Source: Kocuria sp. (lineage in GTDB: Bacteria; Actinomycetota; Actinomycetes; Actinomycetales; Micrococcaceae). Taken from it: DNA of 64,000 bases. The notes beneath the pieces were generated by a model. It did no database searches, was not told the DNA's origin, and saw nothing but the letters and a program-made list of their open reading frames with translations. Location: the NCBI GenBank assembly GCA_030454085.1, contig JAKDJD010000001.1, positions 56,153 to 120,152 on the forward strand. Reading direction: 5' to 3'. How positions within the stretch are numbered: the first letter of the stretch is position 1; each line of letters starts with the position of its first letter. Shown piece by piece: positions 27,946 to 37,170 of this stretch. Position numbers and translations under genes: made by a program.

Positions 27946-27967
27946 TAGGCCAAGAATCTGTGGCCTA
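27946..27967. promoter_or_regulatory. Inverted repeat TAGGCCA-N8-TGGCCTA, putative operator
   Basis: A perfect 7-bp inverted repeat with 8-nt spacer, 22 bp in total, 64 nt upstream of the likely sdh -10. Size and symmetry suit a dimeric regulator. I do not match it to a known regulator. Confidence 0.45.
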
Positions 27968-28031
27968 TTCTCCCCGGAAGACCGCGGGAGAGCGGCGTCG
28001 ACATGGTGTCACTAAGCGTTCCGGCTGCTGG

Positions 28032-28037
28032 TAATCT
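28032..28037 (+). promoter_or_regulatory. Putative -10 of sdhCDAB
   Basis: TAATCT preceded by a G-rich spacer; no clear -35. It would give a leader of roughly 125 nt before the sdhC GTG. Confidence 0.35.
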
Positions 28038-28169
28038 GACAGGAGAACTCGCTCACTCATGACGCCCGGGCCCGCCCGGTCTGCGCAGTGGCAGTGCATT
28101 CTTGGGCCCCTCGCCGGAAGGAAGACCGACGCCGCGGCCCTCCGGTTGATGAAACAGGGAGGTTATTCA

Positions 28170-28550
28170 GTGCCGAATACATCCAAGGGCACCCTCTATA
28201 GAGGCCGCCAGGGCATGTGGTCCTGGGTGGCTCATCGCGTCACAGGCATCGCAATCTTCTTCTTCTTGCTTGTCCACGTGCTTGATACGGCACTCGTCCG
28301 GGTCTCCCCGGAGGCCTACAACCACGTGATTGCCACCTACAAGAACCCCATCATGGGTCTCGGCGAGGCCGGCCTGGTTGCCGCGATCGTCTACCACGCC
28401 TTCAACGGTCTCCGAATCATCCTGATCGACTTCTGGAAGAACGGGGCCAAGAACCAGAAAGCGATGCTGTGGGGCGTCCTGATCCTCTGGGTCATCGCCG
28501 TCGTGCCGTTCCTCGTCCGCCACCTCGCCATCGTTTTTGGAGGTCACTAA
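28170..28550 (+). CDS. sdhC: Succinate dehydrogenase cytochrome b556 subunit (SdhC)
   Basis: Membrane anchor and haem-binding subunit of respiratory complex II. 126 residues, three helices; GTLYRGRQGMWSWVAHRVTGI is the typical N-terminal motif, and His in the first helix (LVHVLDT) and in YHAFNGLRIILID are haem or quinone ligand candidates. GTG 28170 has GGGAGG with 7 nt spacing. sdhD follows after 3 nt. Confidence 0.95.
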   Translation: MPNTSKGTLYRGRQGMWSWVAHRVTGIAIFFFLLVHVLDTALVRVSPEAYNHVIATYKNPIMGLGEAGLVAAIVYHAFNGLRIILIDFWKNGAKNQKAMLWGVLILWVIAVVPFLVRHLAIVFGGH

Positions 28551-28553
28551 CCC

Positions 28554-29039
28554 ATGGCAACTCCGTTGAAAACTCGCATCGCGGTCCCGCGGAGCCGGGA
28601 CAACAGCGTCGATGGCATCAAGTACAACCGCTCAGGCTCCAAGCGCAACAACTTCGAGATGTTCGCGTGGCTGTACATGCGCGTCTCGGGTGTTCTGCTG
28701 ATCGTCCTGATCTTCGGGCACCTTTTCGTCAACCTCATGATGGGCGACGGGGTTCACGCGATCGACTTCGGCTTCGTCGGAGGCAAGTGGGCCAACCCCT
28801 TCTGGCAGACCTGGGACCTCATCATGCTCTGGCTGGCCATGATTCATGGGACCAACGGCGTGCGCACCGTGATCGACGACTACGCCGAGAAGGACAGGAC
28901 CCGTTTCTGGCTCAAGACCCTGCTCTTCCTCGCTTCCGGGTTCATCCTGCTCGTCGGCACCCTGGTGATTTTCACCTTCTCCCCGTGCCCCACGGGAGCA
29001 GATCCCTCGCTGGTTCCGTCCTTCTGCCCGGCACCGTAG
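28554..29039 (+). CDS. sdhD: Succinate dehydrogenase membrane anchor subunit (SdhD)
   Basis: 161 residues, three helices: [46 protein letters not shown] and a last one near 120-145. The second His (IHGTNG) is a haem ligand candidate. Forms the quinone site with SdhC. A Cys/Pro-rich C-terminus follows the last helix. Sits in order C-D-A-B; 82 nt to sdhA. Confidence 0.93.
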   Translation: MATPLKTRIAVPRSRDNSVDGIKYNRSGSKRNNFEMFAWLYMRVSGVLLIVLIFGHLFVNLMMGDGVHAIDFGFVGGKWANPFWQTWDLIMLWLAMIHGTNGVRTVIDDYAEKDRTRFWLKTLLFLASGFILLVGTLVIFTFSPCPTGADPSLVPSFCPAP

Positions 29040-29121
29040 CCGCGGCCGGATCACGACGCCGGGGCAGGACGGCGCTCCGCCCCACACCTACAGAGACTCA
29101 ACAAGGAAAGAGCATCCAAGA

Positions 29122-30882
29122 ATGCAGCTTCACAAGTACGATGTGGTCATCGTCGGTGCCGGCGGTGCCGGTATGCGCGCAGCCATCGAATCCGGCCAGC
29201 GCGCCCGCACCGCCGTACTGACCAAGATCTACCCGACCCGTTCGCACACCGGTGCGGCCCAGGGCGGAATGTGTGCGGCGCTGGCCAATGTCGAGGAAGA
29301 CAACTGGGAGTGGCACACCTTCGACACCATCAAGGGCGGCGACTACCTGGTGGACCAGGACGCGGCCGAGGTCATGGCCAAGGAAGCCATTGACGCCGTG
29401 CTGGACCTCGAAAAGATGGGCCTGCCGTTCAACCGCACCCCCGAGGGCCGCATTGACCAGCGTCGATTCGGTGGGCACACGCGTGACCACGGCAAGTCAC
29501 CCGTCCGCCGTGCGTGCTACGCCGCGGACCGCACGGGCCACATGATTCTCCAGACGCTGTACCAGAACTGCGTCAAGCACAACGTCGAGTTCTTCAACGA
29601 GTACTACGTGCTCGACCTGGTCATGACCGAGGTCGACGGCAAGCCCCGGCCGTCCGGCGTCGTGACCTACGATCTGGCCACCGGCGAGGTCCACGTGTTC
29701 CAGGCGAAGTCGATCGTCTTCGCCTCCGGCGGTTGCGGAAAGATCTTCAAGACCACCTCGAATGCGCACACGCTGACCGGAGACGGCATGGCCATCGCCT
29801 TCCGCAATGGCCTGCCTCTTGAGGACATGGAATTCGTTCAGTTCCACCCGACGGGTCTCGCGGGACTGGGCATCCTGGTCTCCGAGGCAGCCCGAGGTGA
29901 GGGCGGAATCCTCCGTAACTCCGAGGGCGAACGCTTCATGGAGCGCTACGCCCCGACGATCAAGGACCTTGCCCCGCGTGACATCGTGGCCCGCTCGATG
30001 GCCAACGAGGTTCGCGAGGGCCGCGGTTGCGGGCCCAACAAGGACTACGTCCTCCTGGACCTGACCCACCTCGAGCCGGAGCACATCGATGCCAAGCTCC
30101 CGGACATCACCGAGTTCGCGCGCACCTACCTGGGCGTCGAGCCGTACACCGAGCCCGTCCCGGTGTTCCCGACGGCCCACTATGCGATGGGTGGCATCCC
30201 CACCAACATCGACGCCGAGGTGTACTGCAATTCGGAGGAGACGGTCCCCGGACTCTACGCGGCGGGCGAGGTCGCCTGCGTGTCGGTCCACGGCTCCAAC
30301 CGTCTGGGAACCAACTCGCTGCTCGACATCAACGTGTTCGGCAAGCGCGCCGGAATCAAGGCTGCGGAGTACGCGGCGACCGCGGATTTCCTGCCCGTCC
30401 CCGAAGACGCGGCCCAGCCGACGCAGGATCTGCTGGATCTCATGCGCAACGGCAAGGGCGACCAGAAGGTGGCCGTGCTCCGCAAGGAACTGCAGGACGT
30501 CATGGACGCCGACATGCAGGTGTTCCGCACGGCCGACACGATCCACAGCGCGCTGGACAAGATCGCCGATCTGCAGGAGCGTTACAAGCACATCCAGATC
30601 CAGGACCAGGGCAAGCGCTTCAACCTGGATCTCCTCGAGGCCGTGGAACTGGGCTTCCTGCTGGAGCTCGCCAAGGTCATGTCCGTCGCGGCCCTGCACC
30701 GCGAGGAATCCCGTGGAGGCCACTTCCGCGAGGACTTCCCCAACCGCGATGACGACAAGTTCATGAAGCACTCGATGGCCTACCTGGACGAAGGTGCCGA
30801 GACCGACAGCGTCGCCGGCATCCGCCTCGAGACCAAGCCGGTGATCTTCACCCGCTACGAGCCGATGGAGCGTAAGTACTAA
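29122..30882 (+). CDS. sdhA: Succinate dehydrogenase flavoprotein subunit (SdhA)
   Basis: 586 residues. FAD-binding [13 protein letters not shown] at 9-21; the His that binds FAD covalently is H42 in [11 protein letters not shown]. Substrate and catalytic regions [28 protein letters not shown], and [13 protein letters not shown] are intact. AAGGAAAG ribosome site before ATG 29122. Its stop overlaps the sdhB start by one base. Oxidises succinate to fumarate in the TCA cycle. Confidence 0.98.
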   Translation: MQLHKYDVVIVGAGGAGMRAAIESGQRARTAVLTKIYPTRSHTGAAQGGMCAALANVEEDNWEWHTFDTIKGGDYLVDQDAAEVMAKEAIDAVLDLEKMGLPFNRTPEGRIDQRRFGGHTRDHGKSPVRRACYAADRTGHMILQTLYQNCVKHNVEFFNEYYVLDLVMTEVDGKPRPSGVVTYDLATGEVHVFQAKSIVFASGGCGKIFKTTSNAHTLTGDGMAIAFRNGLPLEDMEFVQFHPTGLAGLGILVSEAARGEGGILRNSEGERFMERYAPTIKDLAPRDIVARSMANEVREGRGCGPNKDYVLLDLTHLEPEHIDAKLPDITEFARTYLGVEPYTEPVPVFPTAHYAMGGIPTNIDAEVYCNSEETVPGLYAAGEVACVSVHGSNRLGTNSLLDINVFGKRAGIKAAEYAATADFLPVPEDAAQPTQDLLDLMRNGKGDQKVAVLRKELQDVMDADMQVFRTADTIHSALDKIADLQERYKHIQIQDQGKRFNLDLLEAVELGFLLELAKVMSVAALHREESRGGHFREDFPNRDDDKFMKHSMAYLDEGAETDSVAGIRLETKPVIFTRYEPMERKY

Positions 30883-31673
30883 TGACTACACAGGAAAAGG
30901 AAGCAGCCGAGCCGGCTTCGAAGGTCGATCTGCCGGGTGAGTCCGGCGGCGGGGGAGAGATCCCCAAGTACAACCTCACTTTGAAGGTCCGTCGTTACAA
31001 TCCCGAGGTCTCCGAGGAGGCGCATTGGGAGGACTACGAGCTGGAGATGTTCGGCACGGACCGAGTCCTGGACGCATTGCACAAGGTCAAGTGGGAGATC
31101 GACGGTTCGCTGTCGTTCCGCCGCTCCTGCGCGCACGGTGTGTGCGGTTCCGATGCGATGCGCATCAACGGCCGCAATCGGCTGGCGTGCAAGACCCTTC
31201 TGAAGGATCTCGACCTGTCCAAGCCGGTCACGGTCGAGGCGATCAAGGGCCTGCCGTGCGAGAAGGACTTGATCGTGGACATGGAGCCTTTCTTCCAGTC
31301 CTACCGCGAGATCATGCCGTTCCTCATGAACGAGGGACACGAGCCGGAGCGCGAGCGCTACCAGTCCCAGGAAGACCGGGACCGGTTCGACGACACGACG
31401 AAGTGCATTCTCTGTGCGGCCTGCACGTCCTCGTGCCCCGTTTTCTGGACCGATGGTCAGTACTTCGGGCCGGCGGCGATCGTCAACGCCCACCGTTTCA
31501 TCTTCGATTCGCGTGACGACGCCGGCGACCTGCGCCTGGAGATCCTCAATGACAAGGAAGGCGTGTGGCGCTGCCGGACGACCTTCAACTGCACTGAGGC
31601 CTGCCCCCGCGGGATCCAGGTCACCAAGGCGATCGCCGAGGTCAAGCAGGCGGTTCTGGCTCGCGCTTTCTGA
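30882..31673 (+). CDS. sdhB: Succinate dehydrogenase iron-sulfur subunit (SdhB)
   Basis: 263 residues with three cluster motifs: RRSCAHGVCGSDAMRI...C for [2Fe-2S], CILCAACTSSCPVFW, and CRTTFNCTEACPRGI for the [4Fe-4S] and [3Fe-4S] centres. Carries electrons from FAD to the quinone site of SdhCD. The first ~35 residues (QEKEAAEPASK...) are a polar extension seen in actinobacterial SdhB. The operon ends with a long perfect hairpin. Confidence 0.98.
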   Translation: MTTQEKEAAEPASKVDLPGESGGGGEIPKYNLTLKVRRYNPEVSEEAHWEDYELEMFGTDRVLDALHKVKWEIDGSLSFRRSCAHGVCGSDAMRINGRNRLACKTLLKDLDLSKPVTVEAIKGLPCEKDLIVDMEPFFQSYREIMPFLMNEGHEPERERYQSQEDRDRFDDTTKCILCAACTSSCPVFWTDGQYFGPAAIVNAHRFIFDSRDDAGDLRLEILNDKEGVWRCRTTFNCTEACPRGIQVTKAIAEVKQAVLARAF

Positions 31674-31700
31674 CGCGTCGCCGCACGTCAGTCAATCAAT

Positions 31701-31738
31701 GACGCCGCCCGCGTCCCCTGGGGGACGCGGGCGGCGTC
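31701..31738 (+). terminator. Strong hairpin after sdhB
   Basis: A perfect 17-bp stem (GACGCCGCCCGCGTCCC with its complement, 31701-31717 and 31722-31738) with a 4-nt loop. No long T-run follows, as is common in GC-rich actinobacteria. Confidence 0.8.
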
Positions 31739-31788
31739 GTCATGTTCTGACACGTTTGCAACGTGGGCGCGAACCCGGGTCCGAGCGC

Positions 31789-31801
31789 TAAGGTCGGTTG
31801 T
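31789..31801 (+). promoter_or_regulatory. Leaderless promoter, TAAGGT-N7-ATG
   Basis: TAAGGT at 31789-31794 stands 7 nt before ATG 31802. AAGG could also act as a weak ribosome site, so leaderless translation is likely but not certain. Confidence 0.5.
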
Positions 31802-33031
31802 ATGGGTAATAGTCCGTCACTCTCAGCTTCCGGCAGTCCGCTGCACGTCACTCCGCTCGTCGCCAAGTTCGTGGACGAGCTGATCGAGTTCCGACGCACG
31901 ATCCACCAGCACCCGGAGCTGTCCTTTCGCGAGCATCGGACGACCGACCGCATCATGGCCCGTCTCGAGCAGGCGGGGCTCCACCCGGTGCGCTTCAAGT
32001 ACACCGGGTGCTATGTGGACATCGGGCGGGGCCCGATTGCCGTCGCGTTGCGAGCGGACATCGATGCCCTGCCCATCGAGGAGAACACCGGACTGGACTT
32101 CGCCTCGATCAACGAAGGGGTGATGCACGCGTGCGGGCACGACATCCACCAGAGCGTCATGCTCGGAGTCGCCCTGACCTTGGCGGACATCGACTCGTCC
32201 GCGCCATTGGCCGGCACCGTCCGCATCATTTTCCAACCCGCCGAGGAGAAGCTGCCCGGGGGCGCAGTCTCGGTCATCAAGGAAGGTGTGCTGAAGGATG
32301 TTCCGCGTGCCTTCGCACTCCACTGCGAGCCGAAGGTCGACGTCGGTCAGGTGGGCACGCGCATCGGTGCGATCACGTCCGCGACCGACACGATCAAATT
32401 GACTGTTCGAGGACACGGCGGCCACACGTCCCGGCCCCACCTCACGGAGGACCTGATCTACGCGATGGGCCAGATCGCGATCAACGTTCCGGCGGTGTTG
32501 TCCAGGAACCTCGATGTCAGAGCCGGGGTCCTGGTGGTCTGGGGGCAGATCGAGGCCGGGGTGGCCCCGAATGCGATTCCAGCGACCGGTTACATGGCCG
32601 GAACCATGAGGTGTCTAGACGCGGACGCGTGGTACAAGGCCGCGGAGCTGCTGGACGAGGTGGTGGAACAGGTTGCCGCCCCGTACGGCGTCGAGGTCGA
32701 ACTCGAACACGTCCAGGGCGTCCCACCGGTGGTCAACACGGAGACCGAAACCACCTTGTTGGAGAATGCGGCGCGAGCCGAACTGGGCGAGGACTCCGTG
32801 GTGCTCATGGAGCAGTCGATGGGCGGCGAGGATTTCGCGTGGATGCTCCAGGAAGTACCGGGATCGATGATGCGGCTCGGAACCCGCCCGCCGGGTGGGC
32901 AGACCTACGACCTGCACCAGGCGGACTACGTGGCGGACGAGCGTGCCATCGAGTGCGGCGTGCGTGTCATGACCGCGACCGCCCTGCGGGCCATCAACCA
33001 CCAACGGCGTACCGATCAGGGCGAACTCTGA
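31802..33031 (+). CDS. M20-family amidohydrolase (AmiA/HipO-like)
   Basis: About 409 residues. Metal and catalytic motifs of the M20D group: HQHPELSFREH, ALRADIDALPIEE, HACGHDIHQSVMLG, QPAEEKLPGGA, and GGEDFAWMLQEVPG. The dimerisation domain lies in the middle (RGHGGHTSRPH). Such enzymes remove acyl or amide groups from N-acyl amino acids or related compounds; substrate not known. Monocistronic between sdh and the nucleoside operon. Mycobacterial AmiA1/AmiB1 lie in a similar place near cdd-deoA-add. Confidence 0.9.
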   Translation: MGNSPSLSASGSPLHVTPLVAKFVDELIEFRRTIHQHPELSFREHRTTDRIMARLEQAGLHPVRFKYTGCYVDIGRGPIAVALRADIDALPIEENTGLDFASINEGVMHACGHDIHQSVMLGVALTLADIDSSAPLAGTVRIIFQPAEEKLPGGAVSVIKEGVLKDVPRAFALHCEPKVDVGQVGTRIGAITSATDTIKLTVRGHGGHTSRPHLTEDLIYAMGQIAINVPAVLSRNLDVRAGVLVVWGQIEAGVAPNAIPATGYMAGTMRCLDADAWYKAAELLDEVVEQVAAPYGVEVELEHVQGVPPVVNTETETTLLENAARAELGEDSVVLMEQSMGGEDFAWMLQEVPGSMMRLGTRPPGGQTYDLHQADYVADERAIECGVRVMTATALRAINHQRRTDQGEL

Positions 33032-33074
33032 GTTCCGACCCGGGAGGCTCCCAGCAAAAGGGCTTATGAGGGGC

Positions 33075-33150
33075 TACACTGTGGTGCACACCGCAGAACA
33101 TTCGCGGCCGATGCACGGGCAGGGAATCCGCCGCCACGTGGTCGGCGGCG
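33075..33150 (+). promoter_or_regulatory. Putative promoter and leader hairpin of the nucleoside operon
   Basis: TACACT (33075-33080) is a plausible -10. The ~80-nt leader that follows contains the stem CGCCGCC/GGCGGCG (33129-33150) just before the GGAGG ribosome site of the lipoprotein gene. The hairpin could influence translation; not matched to a known riboswitch. Confidence 0.4.
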
Positions 33151-33166
33151 CACCCGGAGGTACCTC

Positions 33167-34285
33167 ATGCCCGTCCTTTCTCCCCAGGGCCTGCGCCGCA
33201 CGTTGGTGACCGGCGGCGCCATTATCAGCGCATCGGCGCTCTTGCTCACCGGATGCGCGCCCGCACCTGACGAAGACGCGGACATCGCCCAGGATCGCTC
33301 CGATTACACCGGGTGCATCGTCTCGGACTCGGGCGGCTTCGACGACCGCTCCTTCAACCAGAACTCCTACGAAGGCCTGCTGAAGGCCAAGGACGACTAC
33401 GGCATCGAGACCAAACAGGCAGAGTCCCAGGCCATCACGGACTACGAACCCAACGTCAGTTCCATGGTCCGCGGTGGATGCGGCCTGACCGTCACGGTCG
33501 GCTTCAACCTGTCGGACGTCACGAAATCCACCGCGGAAGCCCATCCGGACAAGCACTTCGCGACCGTGGACGACAACTCGATCGACCTGCCCAATGTCCG
33601 GCCCATCATCTATGACACCTCGCAGGCGGCCTTCCTCGCCGGCTACCTGGCCGCCGGGTCAACCAAGACCGGGAAGGTCGCGACCTTCGGGGGCCAAGAA
33701 ATCCCCACGGTCACGATCTTCATGGACGGATTCGCCGAAGGGGTCAACTACTACAACCAGCAGAAGGGCAAGGACGTTTCCTTGCTGGGCTGGGACGTCG
33801 ACAAGCAGACAGGAAGCTTCACCGGCGACTTCGAGGACACGGGCAAGGGCAAGACGACCACCCAGAACTTCTTGAACGAGGGGGCCGACATCGTGATGCC
33901 GGTGGCGGGGCCCGTGGGCAACGGCGCCATGGACGCCGTCAATGGGTTCAACTCCGACGAACCCAAGGACCCGGCCCGCATTATCTGGGTCGACTCGGAC
34001 GGATACGAAACCCTCGCCGGGGGCCAGGAATACGTTCTGACCTCGGTGATCAAGAAGATGGGCGACGCGGTCGAGAATGCATACGTCGCCGACATGGACG
34101 GCAAATTCACCAATGAGCCGTACATCGGCGACCTCGAGAACGACGGCGTCGGGCTCGCTCCGTTCCATGACCAGTCGGGCAACGTTTCCGACGACATGAA
34201 GGATGAGCTGAAGGACCTCAAGACCAAGATCAGCAGCGGAGAGGTCCCTGTCGAATCCAAGGCCAGCCCGGTCAAGAAGCAGTAA
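33167..34285 (+). CDS. BMP/PnrA-family nucleoside-binding lipoprotein
   Basis: 372 residues. Signal peptide with lipobox LLTGC, lipidated Cys30; the mature protein is a periplasmic-binding fold of the Bmp family: DSGGFDDRSFNQ (typical SxGGFxDxSFN), VGFNLSD, YLAAGSTKTGKVATFGG and IWVDSDGYET. Related proteins (PnrA, BmpA) bind purine nucleosides. It is first in an operon with an ABC ATPase, two permeases and salvage enzymes, so nucleoside capture at the outer face of the membrane is strongly suggested. GGAGG 6 nt before the ATG. Confidence 0.93.
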   Translation: MPVLSPQGLRRTLVTGGAIISASALLLTGCAPAPDEDADIAQDRSDYTGCIVSDSGGFDDRSFNQNSYEGLLKAKDDYGIETKQAESQAITDYEPNVSSMVRGGCGLTVTVGFNLSDVTKSTAEAHPDKHFATVDDNSIDLPNVRPIIYDTSQAAFLAGYLAAGSTKTGKVATFGGQEIPTVTIFMDGFAEGVNYYNQQKGKDVSLLGWDVDKQTGSFTGDFEDTGKGKTTTQNFLNEGADIVMPVAGPVGNGAMDAVNGFNSDEPKDPARIIWVDSDGYETLAGGQEYVLTSVIKKMGDAVENAYVADMDGKFTNEPYIGDLENDGVGLAPFHDQSGNVSDDMKDELKDLKTKISSGEVPVESKASPVKKQ

Positions 34286-34297
34286 GGATCCTCGACG

Positions 34298-35857
34298 ATG
34301 AAACTCGAATTGCGGTCGGTGACGAAACGCTTCGGCGCGTTCACGGCCAATGACTCGATCGACCTCGTGGTCGAACCGGGAACCGTGCACTGCCTCCTGG
34401 GGGAGAACGGGGCCGGAAAATCGACCCTCATGAACGTGATCTACGGTCTGTACGAACCGACCGAGGGGCAGATCCTTCTGGACGAGCGGGAGATGCGTTT
34501 CTCCGGTCCCGGAGAGGCCATGCGGGCCGGCATCGGGATGGTCCATCAGCACTTCATGCTTGTTCCGGTATTCACGGTCGCCGAGAACGTGGCCCTGGGC
34601 GCGGAATCCACCCGGGGCACCAGCCTGGACCTCGAACAGACTCGCCGCCGCATCCGTGAGATCTCGGATCGGTACGGGTTCCGCGTCGACCCGGACGCCG
34701 TCGTCGAGGACCTGCCCGTGGGCGTCCAGCAACGGGTCGAAATCATCAAGGCCCTGGTGCGCGACGCAGAGATTCTGATCCTCGACGAGCCGACGGCCGT
34801 TCTGACGCCGGCGGAAACCGACGAGTTGCTGGCGATCATGGCCCAGTTGCGCGACGACGGAAAATCCTTGCTGTTCATCTCCCACAAACTGCGCGAGGTG
34901 CGCGCGGTGTCCGACGAAATCACCGTGATCCGTCGCGGCAAGGTCGTCGGTACCGTGGACCCGACCGCCACGACCACCGAGTTGGCCTCCATGATGGTGG
35001 GCCACGACGTGAACCTCACCGTGGACAAAGAAGCCCCGCAGCACGGTGACAACACCTTCTCGGTTCGCGATCTCTCCCTGGTCTCGGACACAGGGGTCAA
35101 GGTTCTCGACGGGATCGACCTGGACGTCCGCGGCGGAGAAATCGTCGCGGTCGCCGGCGTCCAGGGCAACGGTCAGACCGAGTTCACGGAGACGGTCATG
35201 GGTTTGCACCCGAAGGCCACGGGCCGCATCGTCCTGGACGGTGAGGACCTGCCGGGAATGACCACCAAGAAGATCATCGACGCCGGCGTCGGCTTCGTCC
35301 CGGAGGACAGAACCGTCGACGGATTGGTCGGGGCCTTCAGCATCGAGGAAAACCTGGTGCTCAATCAATTCGACACCAAGCAGTTTTCCGCCGGGCCGTC
35401 GCTTCGGCGCGGCGCGATCAGATCCAACGCTCGCAAGAAGGCGGCGGCCTTCGACATCCGAATGAATTCGGTGTCCGACCACGTGGCGACGCTCTCGGGC
35501 GGCAACCAACAGAAGGTGGTCGTCGCCAGGGAGCTCTCGAGGCCGCTGAGGCTCCTCGTCGCCTCCCAGCCGACGCGCGGCGTGGACGTCGGATCGATCG
35601 AATTCATCCACGAAAGGATCGTCGCCGAGCGCGACGCCGGAACACCGGTCGTCATCGTCTCGACCGAGTTGGATGAGGTCTATGCTCTCGCAGATCGTAT
35701 CGCCGTATTCCACCACGGGCGCCTGATGGGCATCGTGGGCCCGGACGTCCCGCGCGAGATGCTCGGACAGATGATGGCCGGGGCAACGGCGGAAGAGCTC
35801 CAGGCCGACGCGCCGCAGCCCGCGGTCCAGAACACCACCGAAGGAGAGCCCGCATGA
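34298..35857 (+). CDS. Nucleoside ABC transporter, tandem ATPase
   Basis: 519 residues, two ATPase domains as in RbsA-like sugar/nucleoside importers. First: Walker A GENGAGKST at 35-43, VGVQQRVEI in place of the signature, Walker B LILDEPTAVL. Second: Walker A degenerate (GVQGNGQTE), signature LSGGNQQKVVVA intact, Walker B VASQPTRGVDVGS lacking the usual LDEP. The asymmetry is normal in this family. Starts 12 nt after the lipoprotein stop; its end overlaps the next gene by 4 nt (ATGA). Confidence 0.94.
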   Translation: MKLELRSVTKRFGAFTANDSIDLVVEPGTVHCLLGENGAGKSTLMNVIYGLYEPTEGQILLDEREMRFSGPGEAMRAGIGMVHQHFMLVPVFTVAENVALGAESTRGTSLDLEQTRRRIREISDRYGFRVDPDAVVEDLPVGVQQRVEIIKALVRDAEILILDEPTAVLTPAETDELLAIMAQLRDDGKSLLFISHKLREVRAVSDEITVIRRGKVVGTVDPTATTTELASMMVGHDVNLTVDKEAPQHGDNTFSVRDLSLVSDTGVKVLDGIDLDVRGGEIVAVAGVQGNGQTEFTETVMGLHPKATGRIVLDGEDLPGMTTKKIIDAGVGFVPEDRTVDGLVGAFSIEENLVLNQFDTKQFSAGPSLRRGAIRSNARKKAAAFDIRMNSVSDHVATLSGGNQQKVVVARELSRPLRLLVASQPTRGVDVGSIEFIHERIVAERDAGTPVVIVSTELDEVYALADRIAVFHHGRLMGIVGPDVPREMLGQMMAGATAEELQADAPQPAVQNTTEGEPA

Positions 35858-37170
35858 GCTCGTCAGAGTCGCAGCAGCCCCTGGCCGCGCCCGTGGACGG
35901 CTCGGGATCGGCCTCCGAAGGCACGGCGGTCGCTCCCGTCACACCGCCCTGGGCCTCGGGGCCGGAGAAACCGTCTTTGGCGTACCGTTTCACGTCGTCC
36001 CCGCTCGTTCTCTCCGTGGCCGCGCTGGTCGCCGCCCTCGTCGTCGGCGGACTTCTCATCGTCTTCACGGACCAGCGGGTGCTGACCCGCATGAACTATT
36101 TCTTCAACCGGCCGAGCGACACCTTTGAGGCCGCCTGGAAGGCCGCCAGCTCGGCGTATGTGGCATTGTTCGAAGGCGCCATCTTCGACCCGAGCGGCGA
36201 GGACTGGATCCAACGGATCTACCCTCTGACCGAGACGTTGACCATTGCGACACCGCTCATCTTCGCTGGCTTGGGCGTCGCCATTTCGTTCCGATCGGGC
36301 CTGTTCAACATTGGTGCTCAGGGACAGATCATCCTCGGCGCCATCGTGGCCGGGTACATCGGATTCAGTTGGCACCTGCCGGTAGCGATACACCTCGTCC
36401 TGGTGATCCTCGGGGGCATTCTGGGAGGTGCAGTGTGGGGTGGCCTGGTCGGATTGCTCAAGGCAAAGACCGGTGCCCACGAAGTGATCCTGTGCATCAT
36501 GCTCAATTACGTGGCCCTGAACCTGGTGCTGTACGTCCTCACCACGCCAGGGTTCCAGAGAGAAGGGTCCACGAACCCGATTTCGCCGCAGATTGACCAG
36601 AGCGCCCAACTGCCCAAGCTCTTCGGCGACTCCTTCCGGCTCCACTGGGGATTCGTCTTGGCCATTCTGGCGGTCCTGCTCGTTTCGTGGATGATCAACC
36701 GGTCCACGGTCGGATTCCGGCTTCGCGCGGTCGGCTCCAATCCCGAAGCGTCGAAGACCGCCGGAATCAACGTGACCGCCGGATACATCGTCGTGATGGT
36801 CATGGCGGGTGGTCTCTCCGGGATGGCCGGCGTCTCCCAGATCTCGGGCACGGAGAAGGTACTGACGGGCGACGTCGCCGCATCCTTCGGATTCGACGCG
36901 ATCACCGTTGCTCTCCTCGGACGGTCGAAACCCTGGGGGACCTTTTGGGCCGGCCTTCTCTACGGTGCCTTCCGCGCGGGGGGAGTGGCGATGCAGACCA
37001 ATACCGGAACCAATATCAACATCGTTCTGGTCGTCCAATCGTTGATCGTTCTGTTCATTGCGGCCCCACCGCTGGTCCGTGCGATCTTCCGTCTGCCCGA
37101 CCCCTCGAAGACCGGCCGCGGCAAGAAGGCCCGCAAGGCATCGGCACCCAAGGCAGGAGCAGCCCAGTGA
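35854..37170 (+). CDS. Nucleoside ABC transporter permease, first subunit
   Basis: 438 residues, about ten helices. The central GLGVAISFRSGLFNIGAQGQ and VILCIMLNYVALNL are typical of the BPD_transp_2 permeases; the Ala/Lys-rich C-terminus (RGKKARKASAPKAGAAQ) is cytosolic. N-terminal ~45 residues are polar. Overlaps neighbours on both sides by 4 nt, so the subunits are made together. Confidence 0.93.
   Translation: MSSSESQQPLAAPVDGSGSASEGTAVAPVTPPWASGPEKPSLAYRFTSSPLVLSVAALVAALVVGGLLIVFTDQRVLTRMNYFFNRPSDTFEAAWKAASSAYVALFEGAIFDPSGEDWIQRIYPLTETLTIATPLIFAGLGVAISFRSGLFNIGAQGQIILGAIVAGYIGFSWHLPVAIHLVLVILGGILGGAVWGGLVGLLKAKTGAHEVILCIMLNYVALNLVLYVLTTPGFQREGSTNPISPQIDQSAQLPKLFGDSFRLHWGFVLAILAVLLVSWMINRSTVGFRLRAVGSNPEASKTAGINVTAGYIVVMVMAGGLSGMAGVSQISGTEKVLTGDVAASFGFDAITVALLGRSKPWGTFWAGLLYGAFRAGGVAMQTNTGTNINIVLVVQSLIVLFIAAPPLVRAIFRLPDPSKTGRGKKARKASAPKAGAAQ

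Larger units (their letters stand above)
27831..28169. other. Divergent regulatory region, manC / sdhCDAB
   Basis: About 340 nt without a convincing gene. The sdhC frame extends back to 28059, but those 37 residues have no resemblance to SdhC and come before a good ribosome site. It contains the TAGGCCA-N8-TGGCCTA repeat (27946-27967) and the TAATCT hexamer (28032-28037). Confidence 0.6.

Noticed and set aside
28059..28169. N-terminal extension of SdhC
   Set aside because: GTG 28170 has an excellent ribosome site and matches the family start.
33659..35716. 685-codon minus-strand frame
   Set aside because: Antisense to the lipoprotein and ATPase genes, which have full motifs.
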